Origin: Actinomycetota bacterium
Lineage (GTDB): Bacteria > Actinomycetota > Actinomycetes > Nanopelagicales > Nanopelagicaceae
Assembly: GCA_009702525.1 (NCBI GenBank)
Contig: WLHW01000002.1
Location: 1-36,049, forward strand
Direction of reading: 5' to 3'
DNA: 36,049 bases
In this document: piece by piece, positions 1-9,296 of the stretch
How positions within the stretch are numbered: position 1 is the stretch's first letter
Layout of the letters: every line of letters starts with the position of its first letter
The notes under the pieces: generated by a model
What the model saw: the letters and a program-made list of their open reading frames with translations, nothing else
The model's database searches: none
Told to the model about the DNA's origin: nothing
Translations under genes and position numbers: made by a program

Positions 1-59
1 ACGCCTTTAACTAATAGGCGTGCACCTGCACGTAGTTCTAGAGCTTGGGTTGAAATCAC
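1..59 (-). CDS. ABC-F family ATPase, N-terminal fragment (runs off window)
   Basis: Reverse-strand GTG at 59 gives (M)ISTQALELRAGARLLVKG, matching the usual N-terminus of actinobacterial ABC-F proteins before the Walker A motif; very short fragment. Confidence 0.6.
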   Translation of the reverse strand, partial: MISTQALELRAGARLLVKG

Positions 60-77
60 ACCGTATTCTAGCCGAGT

Positions 78-1598
78 TTATGCCGCGCCAATTCTGGTCT
101 TTCGAGGGGTAGCAAATGACTTAGCTACAGCGGTTAATTCATCAGAAACCTGAGTCTTGATAGCTTCCTCACTTTTGAGCAGCTTCGTTAACTCAGCGAT
201 AATGGCTTTAAGTTGCTTTTGTTCGGTTTCAAGTTCTAATTTGCTCATTTTTGTTAAACGGCGAAGTGGCATATCCAAGATGTAGGTCGCCTGCTCTTCA
301 TTTAACTTGAAATCCTTCATTAATTTATCTTTGGCAGTTGATGCATCATCACTTGCCCGAATTACTTTAATGACCTTATCTATATCGATAATCGCCTTCA
401 GTAATCCATCTACTAAGGTCAAACGACCCTCAGCTTTAGCTTTACGGAACTCACTGCGTCTGCGGACAACTTCAATGCGGTGTTCTATGAAGACTTTGAG
501 AAGTTCTTTCAAGCCCAAAGTCTGCGGACGACCTTTGACGAGTGCTACTGCATTGATAGAGAAAGCATCTTCCATAGGGGTCAATGCATAGAGTTGCTCA
601 AGTACGGCCTCTGGTTCAAAACCATTCTTTAGTTCGATCACAACGTTAGTACCGGTCTGTCCATCGGTTAAGTCGATGATGTCGCTAATACCTTGAATCT
701 TCTTTGATTTCACTAGGGCCGCGATACGTTCTACAACTTTTTCTGGCCCGATAGTAAATGGTAACTCCTTGATAACAAGGCCCATTTTGCGGGAGGATAC
801 TTTTTCAATCTCAACACTGGCTCGGACTTTAAATGAACCCTTGCCGGTGGCATATGCCTCTCGCACACCATCTAGACCAACAAGCTCGCCACCAGTTGGA
901 AAATCTGGACCTGGAATATATTTCATCAACTGCTTAACGGTTGCCGTCGGGTTATCAATCAGAAATTTAGTTGCAGCGATAACTTCACCCAAGTTATGAG
1001 GTGCCATATTTGTTGCCATACCAACTGCGATACCTGAACCACCGTTAACTAATAAGTTGGGGTATGCCGCAGGCAAAACTAATGGCTCAGAAAGTTGTCC
1101 ATCGTAGTTAGGACCAAAGTCAACGGTGTCTTCATCGGCTTCGGCAACCATCGCCATTGCAGCAGTTGCAAGGCGAGCCTCGGTATAACGCATCGCTGCA
1201 GGACCCGCATCAAGAGAACCAAAGTTTCCGTGGCCATCGATTAAAGGTAAGCGCATAGAAAAAGATTGAGCCATACGCACTAGTGCGTCATAGATTGCAC
1301 CATCACCGTGTGGGTGCAACTTACCCATCACTTCACCAACTACACGTGCACTCTTTACATGTCCACGTTCTGGACGCAGACCCATATCTGCCATCATATG
1401 CAAGATGCGACGGTGTACAGGTTTTAAACCATCTCGCGCATCAGGAAGTGCTCGTGAGTAAATTACTGAATATGCATATTCAAGAAAGGATTCAGATACT
1501 TCTTTAGAAACATCGATATCTACGATCTTGCCTGGAAACTCTCCAGGCTTAGGGCCGACAGGTTTCTTCGTCTTAGTTGTGCTCGTTGTCTTTGCCAT
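78..1598 (-). CDS. Type IIA topoisomerase subunit A (GyrA/ParC-like), lacking the C-terminal beta-pinwheel domain
   Basis: SRALPDARDGLKPVHRRILHMMADMG, KLHPHGDGAIYDALVRMAQ, AAMRYTEARL and PLRRLTKMSKLELE motifs; likely start MAKTTST at 1598; about 506 aa, ending just after TPRKTRI. Confidence 0.93.
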   Translation of the reverse strand: MAKTTSTTKTKKPVGPKPGEFPGKIVDIDVSKEVSESFLEYAYSVIYSRALPDARDGLKPVHRRILHMMADMGLRPERGHVKSARVVGEVMGKLHPHGDGAIYDALVRMAQSFSMRLPLIDGHGNFGSLDAGPAAMRYTEARLATAAMAMVAEADEDTVDFGPNYDGQLSEPLVLPAAYPNLLVNGGSGIAVGMATNMAPHNLGEVIAATKFLIDNPTATVKQLMKYIPGPDFPTGGELVGLDGVREAYATGKGSFKVRASVEIEKVSSRKMGLVIKELPFTIGPEKVVERIAALVKSKKIQGISDIIDLTDGQTGTNVVIELKNGFEPEAVLEQLYALTPMEDAFSINAVALVKGRPQTLGLKELLKVFIEHRIEVVRRRSEFRKAKAEGRLTLVDGLLKAIIDIDKVIKVIRASDDASTAKDKLMKDFKLNEEQATYILDMPLRRLTKMSKLELETEQKQLKAIIAELTKLLKSEEAIKTQVSDELTAVAKSFATPRKTRIGAA

Positions 1599-1624
1599 GG
1601 GGGAGATTGTGCCAACTACAAGGG

Positions 1625-2506
1625 TTAATTTAAGGGAGGACGCGCCCCAACGGTTGCAACACACTTTGCCGCCAGAGTTGTTCCCGCGGTAAGTGCAGCC
1701 TCTAAGTCACGTGTTTCTAGCCACTTTGGAATAAATCCAGCGGCAAATGAATCACCAGCACCGGTCGTATCGACAACGTTTGTAGTCACTGCAGCAACTC
1801 GTGCGCTTTCATTATTGTGGATACCCATTGCTCCACGTGAGCCGAGTTTGATTACTACAAGAGGCGTGTACTTCTTCAAATTCTCTTCAGCCTCAGCAAT
1901 ATCTGTTGAGTTACCCAGATACAACGCTTCTTCAGCGTTCAAAAGGATTCCATCCATCAAGGCGACCCATGTAAGAACTTCTTCCAGGGAAACAATCTTC
2001 ATCGCTCCAGTTGTAGTTGGGTCAAAGAAAATTGGAACTCCAGCGGCCTTGATCTTTTTTACCATCGCTAATACAGCCTCACGACTGCGAAAATCTAACA
2101 GCGCATAGCCACTCAGATATGCACCATCGAACTCTTCCAGCGGTGGCAAGTCGCCAACTTCTAGATCGGCGTTAGCTCCATTATCTGGAAACATTGTGCG
2201 CTCACCATTGGCATCGACCAAAATAACAACAACGCCGGTTGGTCGACCTGAGCGCATTAAATTCAAGTGTTCTACGCCGTACTTATCTAAATCAGAGATA
2301 AGCGCAAAACCAACTGGATCATTGCCCACACGCGCAACTAACTGCGCCCTGGTGTTGGTACGTGTAATCCAAGTAGAAACATTTGCTGCCTGCCCACCTG
2401 GGTGGGTCGAGATGCGACTAGCCGTGTCATTTCCGTAGTTAATACTCTCTTTTAGTTGAGCAATAACATCAAGAGCTAAGTCACCGATGCATAAGATCTT
2501 TTTCAT
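1625..2506 (-). CDS. PfkB-family sugar kinase, probable pseudouridine kinase
   Basis: MKKILCIGDLALDV start, PGGQAANV and VVDTTGAGDSFAAGF motifs; start overlaps psuG stop (ATGA). Confidence 0.88.
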   Translation of the reverse strand: MKKILCIGDLALDVIAQLKESINYGNDTASRISTHPGGQAANVSTWITRTNTRAQLVARVGNDPVGFALISDLDKYGVEHLNLMRSGRPTGVVVILVDANGERTMFPDNGANADLEVGDLPPLEEFDGAYLSGYALLDFRSREAVLAMVKKIKAAGVPIFFDPTTTGAMKIVSLEEVLTWVALMDGILLNAEEALYLGNSTDIAEAEENLKKYTPLVVIKLGSRGAMGIHNNESARVAAVTTNVVDTTGAGDSFAAGFIPKWLETRDLEAALTAGTTLAAKCVATVGARPPLN

Positions 2507-3405
2507 TGCAGTGCCACAGCAATATCTGCGGCTAGCGCACAATTGGATTTAATAATTTCAGTGTTGATATCAAGTGATTCACCATCAGAAGCCGTATGAA
2601 AATGTTCTAGAAGGTAAGGAGTAACGGCTTTACCATCGATGCCATCGTGAGCTGCTTTAGCTAAACCAGTTGCCAAAATCTGATCATGACGGCTCTTTTC
2701 CATCTCTTTTTCAACCGGGTTGGCGACGATTAGCGCTTTGAACTGGGTACCGATCGCAGATCTTGCATGAACAATCTCAGCAATCTCTTCTGCACTATCA
2801 ACTCGATGCTCAAGTGAAAAGCCTGAGTCAGTTAAGTAGAAACCTGGGAAGCGGTGAGTTTTGTAACCTACTAAGCCGATTGCCAAAGTCTCTAGACGCT
2901 CTAGCGTTGCATGGACATCCAGAATTGATTTAACGCCAGCGCACACTATCGTCATGTCTAATTGTGAAAGCGCAGTCAGATCGGCAGATTCATCAAATGA
3001 CTCATTGGCACCGCGATGAACGCCACCTAAACCGCCAGTTGCAAAAACTGGGATCCCGGCCATGGCCGCGATATGGGCAGTTGCTGCGACTGTAGTAGCC
3101 GCACTTTTTCCCTGAGCAACGATGATCGCTAAATCACGAATCGAAGCCTTCGAAATATCATCGCGATTGGCAATCTCTTCAAGTTCCATATCCTCTAGAC
3201 CAACGTGAATTACTCCATCGAGCAGTGCGATAGTTGCAGGTACCGCCCCGTGATCTCTAATAATTCGCTCGCATTCAATGGCTACTGCCAAGTTAGAAGG
3301 ACGAGGCAAGCCATGACTAATAATCGTTGATTCCAGTGCGACTATCGGCCTTGAAGCCGCCACTGCAGCCGCAACTTCAGCTGAGTATTTAATTGCGCTC
3401 TTCAT
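2503..3405 (-). CDS. psuG: Pseudouridine-5'-phosphate glycosidase
   Basis: VALESTIISHGLPRPSN, GVIHVGL, FATGGLGGVHRGA and CAGVKSILD motifs; start MKSAIKYS at 3405. Confidence 0.92.
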   Translation of the reverse strand: MKSAIKYSAEVAAAVAASRPIVALESTIISHGLPRPSNLAVAIECERIIRDHGAVPATIALLDGVIHVGLEDMELEEIANRDDISKASIRDLAIIVAQGKSAATTVAATAHIAAMAGIPVFATGGLGGVHRGANESFDESADLTALSQLDMTIVCAGVKSILDVHATLERLETLAIGLVGYKTHRFPGFYLTDSGFSLEHRVDSAEEIAEIVHARSAIGTQFKALIVANPVEKEMEKSRHDQILATGLAKAAHDGIDGKAVTPYLLEHFHTASDGESLDINTEIIKSNCALAADIAVALQ

Positions 3406-3443
3406 ATGTACAACCTTAGCGGATGTAATGAGAAGATACGCAC

Positions 3444-4550
3444 GTGCATTTATCGCAGATAACACCATCGATATTTTCGGCGCTGGGGCTAACAACTGCT
3501 ACTGACACACTGGGGTGTGGCCCAAGTCCGATGGGCCGTGAAGTCCTTTTTCTTATCGATGGATTTGGTGCCGATACGCTCGAACTTTTTGCCGATGCTA
3601 TGCCAACTATCTCTAGGTTAATGCAGCATTCAATTGTGCACACAGCATTTCCATCAACTACTGCAACAAGTCTTGCAACGTTAACTACGGGGACACTTCC
3701 AGGAACACATGGAATGCTGGGTTACACAGTGCAAGTTCCCAGAAGTGGGGGACGAATTCTTAATGCATTGAAGTGGGATGAGCGGGTAGATCCGAATAAT
3801 TGGCAACCAATCCCAACACTTTTTGAACGAGCAAGCGAGCAAGGTATTCGAGTTTCACATGTTGCCGCTAAGCGTTATGAAAACTCTGGTTTCACGCGCG
3901 CAGTTTTTCGCGGTGCAGAGTATCGCGGTGCCAACGTTGTTAGCGACTTAATCGCTGAAACAAAGGCCGCGCTACAAAAAACTCCCTCCTTTGTTTATCT
4001 CTACATGAATGATTTAGATGTTGCCGGTCATAGTGATGGTGTCGGTAGTCCAAAATGGTTGGCAGCACTTTCAATGATTGATCAAATGCTGGCAAGTTTG
4101 ATGAAAGAGATGCCCATGGGAACAAGAATATGGTTAACATCAGATCACGGAATGATCAATGTTGGCGAAAAAATTGTTATTGGTCAGGGAAATCCACTAC
4201 TCAACAACATCGCAGTTATTGCTGGAGAACCACGTGCAAGGCACTTATACCTAAACGATGATCACGATAGTCCAGCTGCGCGAAGTGATGTGGCCAGTGT
4301 GTGGCAAGAGTATTTAGGTCAAAGAGCTGACGTTATGACGCGAGAACAGGCCATTGAAAATAAGCTCTTTGGTGAGCACGTAAGTGCTGATGCAATCGAT
4401 CGCATGGGAGAAGTGATTGCAATTGCTCAAGCTGATGTGGTCTTGCTCGATCCAGCGCGTGTAGAAAAAGAAGGCTCAATGATCGGACACCATGGTGGTC
4501 AGAGTGAGATTGAAACTCAGGTGGGATTACTTACAGTTACTTTGAATTAA
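3444..4550 (+). CDS. Type I phosphodiesterase / nucleotide pyrophosphatase (alkaline phosphatase superfamily)
   Basis: LFLIDGFGADTL, FPSTTATSLATLTTGTLPGTHGMLGY, DVAGHSDG and TSDHGM metal-site motifs; GTG start. Confidence 0.88.
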   Translation: MHLSQITPSIFSALGLTTATDTLGCGPSPMGREVLFLIDGFGADTLELFADAMPTISRLMQHSIVHTAFPSTTATSLATLTTGTLPGTHGMLGYTVQVPRSGGRILNALKWDERVDPNNWQPIPTLFERASEQGIRVSHVAAKRYENSGFTRAVFRGAEYRGANVVSDLIAETKAALQKTPSFVYLYMNDLDVAGHSDGVGSPKWLAALSMIDQMLASLMKEMPMGTRIWLTSDHGMINVGEKIVIGQGNPLLNNIAVIAGEPRARHLYLNDDHDSPAARSDVASVWQEYLGQRADVMTREQAIENKLFGEHVSADAIDRMGEVIAIAQADVVLLDPARVEKEGSMIGHHGGQSEIETQVGLLTVTLN

Positions 4551-5330
4551 TTACTGATCCTCGGTTGGTTTAATGCCAAACATGATTTCATCCCAACTTG
4601 GAACTTTTGCGCGCGCAACAACACCATCACGCGCAGCATCGTTATCAGGTGCTTCACGAATTACTGCCAGGCGCGGTACTTCAGGCTCTGAGGTCTCTTC
4701 ATGTCGCATCGTTGGATGAGGTGAATCTGAATAGACCAAACCTGGTGCAACGATAGGGCGTGGGGTGGGTTCATCACCCATCATCCATCGGGCATTTTCA
4801 TCGAGAGAGACAACAACTCTGCGCGTTGGATCAAAGTTCCATTGGGCAACCCCATGACCATTGGCATTTGGATAGTGGAGCTCAACAGTCCACGTCCCAT
4901 CTTCTAAGCGCCAGGTATCCCAGGAAAGATCCGATAAATCAACATTACGCGGAGCAAGGCGTGAGACAACAACACCTAATAATGAAACAGGATCACGGCC
5001 ACCCTCTTTGCGAATCGCAATTTGTTGAGCTTGATCGATAATGTAAATACGCTCTTGCAAAATTGGACCTGAGAAGCGTTCAATTTTTTCAAGAGAGATA
5101 TTGTTTTCACGAGCTAGCTCGTCGGCTAGTTCACCTGCACGCAATCGGCGTTGAATCTCTTTAACTGAGATTGTTTCAACTTCTTGCTCTGGTACTGAAA
5201 TTAAATGTGGTTGATTGACCGAACTCTTCAATGCATCGCTAATACGCACAGTAAATTCATTTCCATCGCTATCGTGAAGGTTTATGTGGGTACCCTCATC
5301 GCTCTTGCCGATGAATCTCAACTCAGTCAT
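4551..5330 (-). CDS. sepH: Septation protein SepH (DUF3071 family)
   Basis: N-terminal MTELRFIGKSDEGTHINLHDSDGNEFTVRISDAL and VKEIQRRLRAGELADELA are typical of actinobacterial SepH. Confidence 0.88.
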   Translation of the reverse strand: MTELRFIGKSDEGTHINLHDSDGNEFTVRISDALKSSVNQPHLISVPEQEVETISVKEIQRRLRAGELADELARENNISLEKIERFSGPILQERIYIIDQAQQIAIRKEGGRDPVSLLGVVVSRLAPRNVDLSDLSWDTWRLEDGTWTVELHYPNANGHGVAQWNFDPTRRVVVSLDENARWMMGDEPTPRPIVAPGLVYSDSPHPTMRHEETSEPEVPRLAVIREAPDNDAARDGVVARAKVPSWDEIMFGIKPTEDQ

Positions 5331-6564
5331 GTTCGGAAGAATAACCGATGAGTTGCTTATAAGTGGTGAGGTAGGGCAGCGTGGCTACAAGTGCGCTAGA
5401 CATAAATGCAAAAGGTAGCCAATAAGCAGTTTGTGCGCCGTAATAATCTATAACCCAACCGGATATGGCGCTAGAAATTGCCCCACCCAAAGGCATTCCG
5501 GCAATAACCCAACTGAGGGCTTCGGTGATCTGCTCAGTTGGAACTGCGGTTTCGGCAACACCGTAGGCGCTAACAATAAGCGGGGCAATTGCAAAGCCGT
5601 TGAAAAATAAAGCGAATGCCAACCAGAAAATTGTATGTACAAATAGAAAGGGAATCGATAGCAAGGTTAAGGAAAGTAGAAAGATAATGAATCGAGCGGC
5701 ATGAGAGATTCGCCATTTGATGAGGCCATTTAAAATAGCGGCTACAGCGCTTCCGCATGCCCACAGTGCAAGTAAGAGTCCTGACTGATTCTTGTGCCCA
5801 AGTTCGTCAGTAAAGCTAACCGTCACAATTGCAACCGCGCCAAAGAAGCCACCGATAAACATCGTAGGAAGCACAATGGCTTGAAGCGATTTACGCTTTA
5901 TTACGTGTGGATGCGGATCAATTATTCGTTTGGGCGATGCAGGTGGTTCAGTCGATTTCTGCATCAGAAATAGTGGAATACCCACAATCAGAAATAACAT
6001 TCCAGCTATGAGTCCGGCTGCAGGATCAATTGAGGTTGCACATGCTGTGGCAATAATTGGTCCAGCGATAAAGACGAACTCATCATTAAGGGCTTCTAGA
6101 GAGTATGCAGTGTTAATTAAATGGCGGTCACTATTATTTCCAGTGGCCGCAGATTTATCTGGATTTAAAATATGAAGCCAGCGACGTCGTACTAAACCAC
6201 CTAAATTTACCGAAGTGGATTCGGCGATAATAATTGAAATAAACCATGTCCATGTCGGTGCGTGATTAAGAACTAAAGCAAGGAAAATACTTAATCCAAC
6301 CAGTTTGATTGGCACTACCCGCATCAGTAATGCACGCTGGCCAATTCGATCAGACACACGTGCCCAATAAGGCATAGCGATTGAAACTACAATAGAGGCC
6401 GTGGCACTGAGCGCGCCAGCAAGGGCATATGAATCACTAGCGGCAACCACGATAAAGATCAGGGCTAATGAGTCCATGGAAACAGGCATGCGTGCGATGA
6501 TTCCGGCAAGTGAGAACTTCATCGCCCCTGGGGTACGAAAAAGTGTGGTGTATGCCGAGAACAT
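5323..6564 (-). CDS. Major facilitator superfamily transporter
   Basis: 413 aa, about 12 hydrophobic segments, YWARVSDRIGQRALL loop typical of MFS. Confidence 0.85.
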   Translation of the reverse strand: MFSAYTTLFRTPGAMKFSLAGIIARMPVSMDSLALIFIVVAASDSYALAGALSATASIVVSIAMPYWARVSDRIGQRALLMRVVPIKLVGLSIFLALVLNHAPTWTWFISIIIAESTSVNLGGLVRRRWLHILNPDKSAATGNNSDRHLINTAYSLEALNDEFVFIAGPIIATACATSIDPAAGLIAGMLFLIVGIPLFLMQKSTEPPASPKRIIDPHPHVIKRKSLQAIVLPTMFIGGFFGAVAIVTVSFTDELGHKNQSGLLLALWACGSAVAAILNGLIKWRISHAARFIIFLLSLTLLSIPFLFVHTIFWLAFALFFNGFAIAPLIVSAYGVAETAVPTEQITEALSWVIAGMPLGGAISSAISGWVIDYYGAQTAYWLPFAFMSSALVATLPYLTTYKQLIGYSSEHD

Positions 6565-6571
6565 AGTGGCA

Positions 6572-6592
6572 AGTCTATTGCAGCGTTAGACT
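6572..6592. promoter_or_regulatory. Back-to-back divergent promoter -10 boxes (MFS gene / inositol phosphatase gene)
   Basis: agtcta-ttgcagcgt-tagact: TAGACT 6 nt before ATG at 6599 (+) and TAGACT 7 nt before ATG at 6564 (-). Confidence 0.6.
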
Positions 6593-6598
6593 GGGGAT

Positions 6599-7357
6599 AT
6601 GAAAGATGACCTACTAGCACTCGCTTTAACAATTGCGAAAAAAGCTGGAGAGCTACTAGTTGATCGCCCTGCATCATGGGACTTAACAGTTAAATCAACT
6701 GCAATCGATATTGCGACTCAGATGGATATGGCCAGCGAAAAATTGATTGTTGATGAAATTCTCAAAGCCCGCCCACATGATGGAATAATTGGCGAAGAAG
6801 GCGCATCGCGTTCTGGCACAAGTGGAATCACCTGGGTAATTGATCCAGTCGATGGCACGGTTAATTATTTTTACGGCCTGCCTGGATGGAATATCAGTAT
6901 CGCCGCCAAAGATTCAACGGGCACGATTGTGGGAGTTGTTCATGCTCCAAGCATCGCTTCGACATGGCACGCATCCCGAGGGGGAGGCGCTTTCTTAAAT
7001 GGCATTACGATCGAGTGCAATAACCCTGTGGCATTAAACCGTGCCTTAATTTCTACTGGCTTTGCCTATGACGTTAACGATCGAGCAAACCAACTAGAGA
7101 TCATCGATACATTGGTTCCACAGATTAGAGATATACGTCGAATGGGCGCCGCCGCAACAGATTTGTGTTGCGTGGCCACCGGAATGGTTGACGGCTACAT
7201 TGAAACCGGCTTACAGGAGTGGGATCTAGCTGCTGGGGCGTTAATTGCTAGTGAAGCCGGGGCCGTGGTGACAACCCATACGTGGCGGGGCATGGAGCTA
7301 ACTGTGGCCGCTGGACCGTCGTTACACGCCGAACTGCGCTCGCAGATTCCTGGATAA
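6599..7357 (+). CDS. Inositol monophosphatase family protein
   Basis: GEEGASRSGTSGITWVIDPVDGTVNYFYGLPGWNISIA and QEWDLAAGALIASEAGA motifs. Confidence 0.92.
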   Translation: MKDDLLALALTIAKKAGELLVDRPASWDLTVKSTAIDIATQMDMASEKLIVDEILKARPHDGIIGEEGASRSGTSGITWVIDPVDGTVNYFYGLPGWNISIAAKDSTGTIVGVVHAPSIASTWHASRGGGAFLNGITIECNNPVALNRALISTGFAYDVNDRANQLEIIDTLVPQIRDIRRMGAAATDLCCVATGMVDGYIETGLQEWDLAAGALIASEAGAVVTTHTWRGMELTVAAGPSLHAELRSQIPG

Positions 7358-7373
7358 TCTGGCCGATTTAGGC

Positions 7374-7402
7374 TTGAGGGCCTATCTATGGCAAGATATG
7401 CC
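7374..7402 (+). promoter_or_regulatory. Candidate sigma70-type promoter for rplS
   Basis: TTGAGG (7374-7379), 17-nt spacer, TATGCC (7397-7402), leaving a leader of roughly 45 nt before rplS. Confidence 0.4.
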
Positions 7403-7453
7403 GTCTGCACCGCCAAAGTGAGTGCTTGTAGAGAAACAGAAAAAGGTACGTAG

Positions 7454-7972
7454 ATGAACATCCTTGACGCCGTAGACGCAGTATCCCTGCGTAAAGACAT
7501 CCCTCAGTTTCGTGCTGGTGATGAGCTCAAGATTCACGTACGTGTTATCGAAGGCAGCAAGAGCCGCCTTCAGGTCTTCCAGGGAATCGTTATGCGTCGC
7601 CAAGGCGATGGCGTTCGCGAAACTTTCACTGTTCGTAAGGTTTCTTATGGTGTTGGCGTAGAGCGCACATTCCCAGTGCACACACCAGTTATTGAAAAGA
7701 TTGAGTTAGTAAAGAAGGGCGATGTACGTCGCGCCAAGTTGTACTACCTACGCGATCTACGCGGTAAGGCTGCAAAGATTCGCGAAAAGCGCGATGGCGT
7801 TGAGGGTTACGGCGATGGAATTCTTTCTACACCTGAACCCGTTGCTGTTGTTGTTCCAGAAGCAGTTGTTGAGGCACCAGTAGTTGAGGCACCAGTTGCA
7901 GAAGCTGTAGTGGCCGAGGTTCCAGCTCCAGAGGCAACTGAAGAAGTTGCATCTGAAACTCCTGCTGAATAA
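7454..7972 (+). CDS. rplS: 50S ribosomal protein L19 with acidic low-complexity C-terminal extension
   Basis: [68 protein letters not shown] Shine-Dalgarno upstream. Confidence 0.97.
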   Translation: MNILDAVDAVSLRKDIPQFRAGDELKIHVRVIEGSKSRLQVFQGIVMRRQGDGVRETFTVRKVSYGVGVERTFPVHTPVIEKIELVKKGDVRRAKLYYLRDLRGKAAKIREKRDGVEGYGDGILSTPEPVAVVVPEAVVEAPVVEAPVAEAVVAEVPAPEATEEVASETPAE

Positions 7973-7981
7973 CTAGCGTCA

Positions 7982-8635
7982 ATGCGCCGTAAGGGCTCCC
8001 TCCTTCGAGAGTTCCCAGTTCTTGTAATAGTGGCACTGCTTGTCTCCCTATTTATTAAAACTTTCATCGTACAGTTTTTCTATATTCCATCTGGATCCAT
8101 GGAAAATACTTTGCAAGTCAATGATCGCGTTGCAGTAAATAAACTGCCGTTTGCCTCTAAACACATATCCCGTGGTGATGTAGTTGTCTTTCGTGATCCA
8201 GCCAAGTGGCTTCCATATTACGCGGACACTTCTGGAAATAAAGTTATCGCCCAAGCTAAAAAGGTTTTGGTAGAAGTCGGTGTGCTTCCAAATCCAGCAA
8301 AACAATATTTAGTAAAACGAGTTATTGGCGTTGCCGGAGACCATGTTGTTTGCTGCACTAAAGCAGGCTTATTGACGGTTAACGACAAAGCAATCACTGA
8401 GCCATATATTTTTGCTGGCAATGTTCCGAGTGATATGAAATTTGATATTACGGTTGCCAAAGGAAAGTTGTGGGTAATGGGTGATCACCGCGGAGCAAGT
8501 GCGGATTCACGCTATCACCAAGAAGATATTAATAAGGGAATGGTGCCGCTCTCTCGCGTAACTGGACGAGTTTTTGCTGTGATTTGGCCATTTAAGAATC
8601 TGACATACATCCCAAAGATTGACGTAGTTAAGTAG
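7982..8635 (+). CDS. lepB: Signal peptidase I
   Basis: IPSGSMENTLQVNDRVAVNKL, GDVVVFRDP, YLVKRVIGVAGDHV and VMGDHRGASADSRYH motifs. Confidence 0.96.
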   Translation: MRRKGSLLREFPVLVIVALLVSLFIKTFIVQFFYIPSGSMENTLQVNDRVAVNKLPFASKHISRGDVVVFRDPAKWLPYYADTSGNKVIAQAKKVLVEVGVLPNPAKQYLVKRVIGVAGDHVVCCTKAGLLTVNDKAITEPYIFAGNVPSDMKFDITVAKGKLWVMGDHRGASADSRYHQEDINKGMVPLSRVTGRVFAVIWPFKNLTYIPKIDVVK

Positions 8636-8641
8636 CTCTTA

Positions 8642-9250
8642 ATGAAAGTGATCGAGCAGCTGCTCATCAATGCAGGTATTTCACCCATTGCAGGGGTTGA
8701 TGAAGCTGGTCGAGGTGCATGTGCCGGACCATTAGTTATAGCTAGCGTTATTCTGCAGAATCCTTTTGCACCCGAGTTATCAGTTGTGCGAGATTCCAAG
8801 GAAATCTCTGAGAAAAAGCGTGAAGAAGTCTTCGAGTTGATTCAAAAATCCGCACTATCAATTAGCGTTGTGATAGTTCCAGCAAAAGAAGTCGATCAAC
8901 GTGGTGTACATGCAGCTAATCTCGACGGGATGCGCCGAGCGGTACACGGCTTAGATCAAATACCCGCCTATGTTTTAACCGATGGATATGCAATAGAAGG
9001 TTTGGGTCTACCAAATTTAGCGGTATGGAAAGGTGATCAAGTCGTCGTGAGCATTAGTGCGGCATCCATCATTGCAAAAGTAACTCGTGATCGAATCATG
9101 CGCACCATGGACCAAGAATTTCCACAGTTTGGCTTCGCTGGACACAAGGGCTATATCACGGCTTCACATACAAGAGCCCTTGAAGAGTATGGCCCGTGCA
9201 TAGAGCATCGACGTTCTTTTTCAAATATCGCCGGACTCATCCACAAGTAA
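8642..9250 (+). CDS. rnhB: Ribonuclease HII
   Basis: GVDEAGRGACAGPLVIASVIL, LTDGYAI, SISAASIIAKVTRDRIM and GYITASHTRALEEYGP motifs. Confidence 0.96.
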   Translation: MKVIEQLLINAGISPIAGVDEAGRGACAGPLVIASVILQNPFAPELSVVRDSKEISEKKREEVFELIQKSALSISVVIVPAKEVDQRGVHAANLDGMRRAVHGLDQIPAYVLTDGYAIEGLGLPNLAVWKGDQVVVSISAASIIAKVTRDRIMRTMDQEFPQFGFAGHKGYITASHTRALEEYGPCIEHRRSFSNIAGLIHK

Positions 9251-9296
9251 CGAGAGAATTCATGTAATTGTCAGGGTGGAAATTTATGGTCCCCCT

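Noticed and set aside
307-591. Plus-strand ORF (94 aa) and similar ORFs at 769-999 and 1283-1507
   Set aside because: Antisense to the strongly supported topoisomerase gene; no family-like motifs; shadow ORFs.
1599-1664. N-terminal extension MCCNRWGASSLKLTLVVGTISP of the topoisomerase ORF
   Set aside because: Runs into the end of the PfkB kinase gene and does not resemble the family N-terminus; MAKTTST at 1598 is the better start.
7357-7453. Structured autoregulatory L19 leader RNA
   Set aside because: Short hairpins (TAGGC/GCCTA; GGCA/TGCC) exist, but they overlap the predicted promoter rather than the transcribed leader, so a leader motif is not supported.
7807-8067. Minus-strand ORFs (86 and 69 aa), Ser/Thr/Ala- or Leu/Gln-rich
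   Set aside because: Antisense of the repetitive L19 tail; the composition is a by-product of the V/A/P/E repeat.
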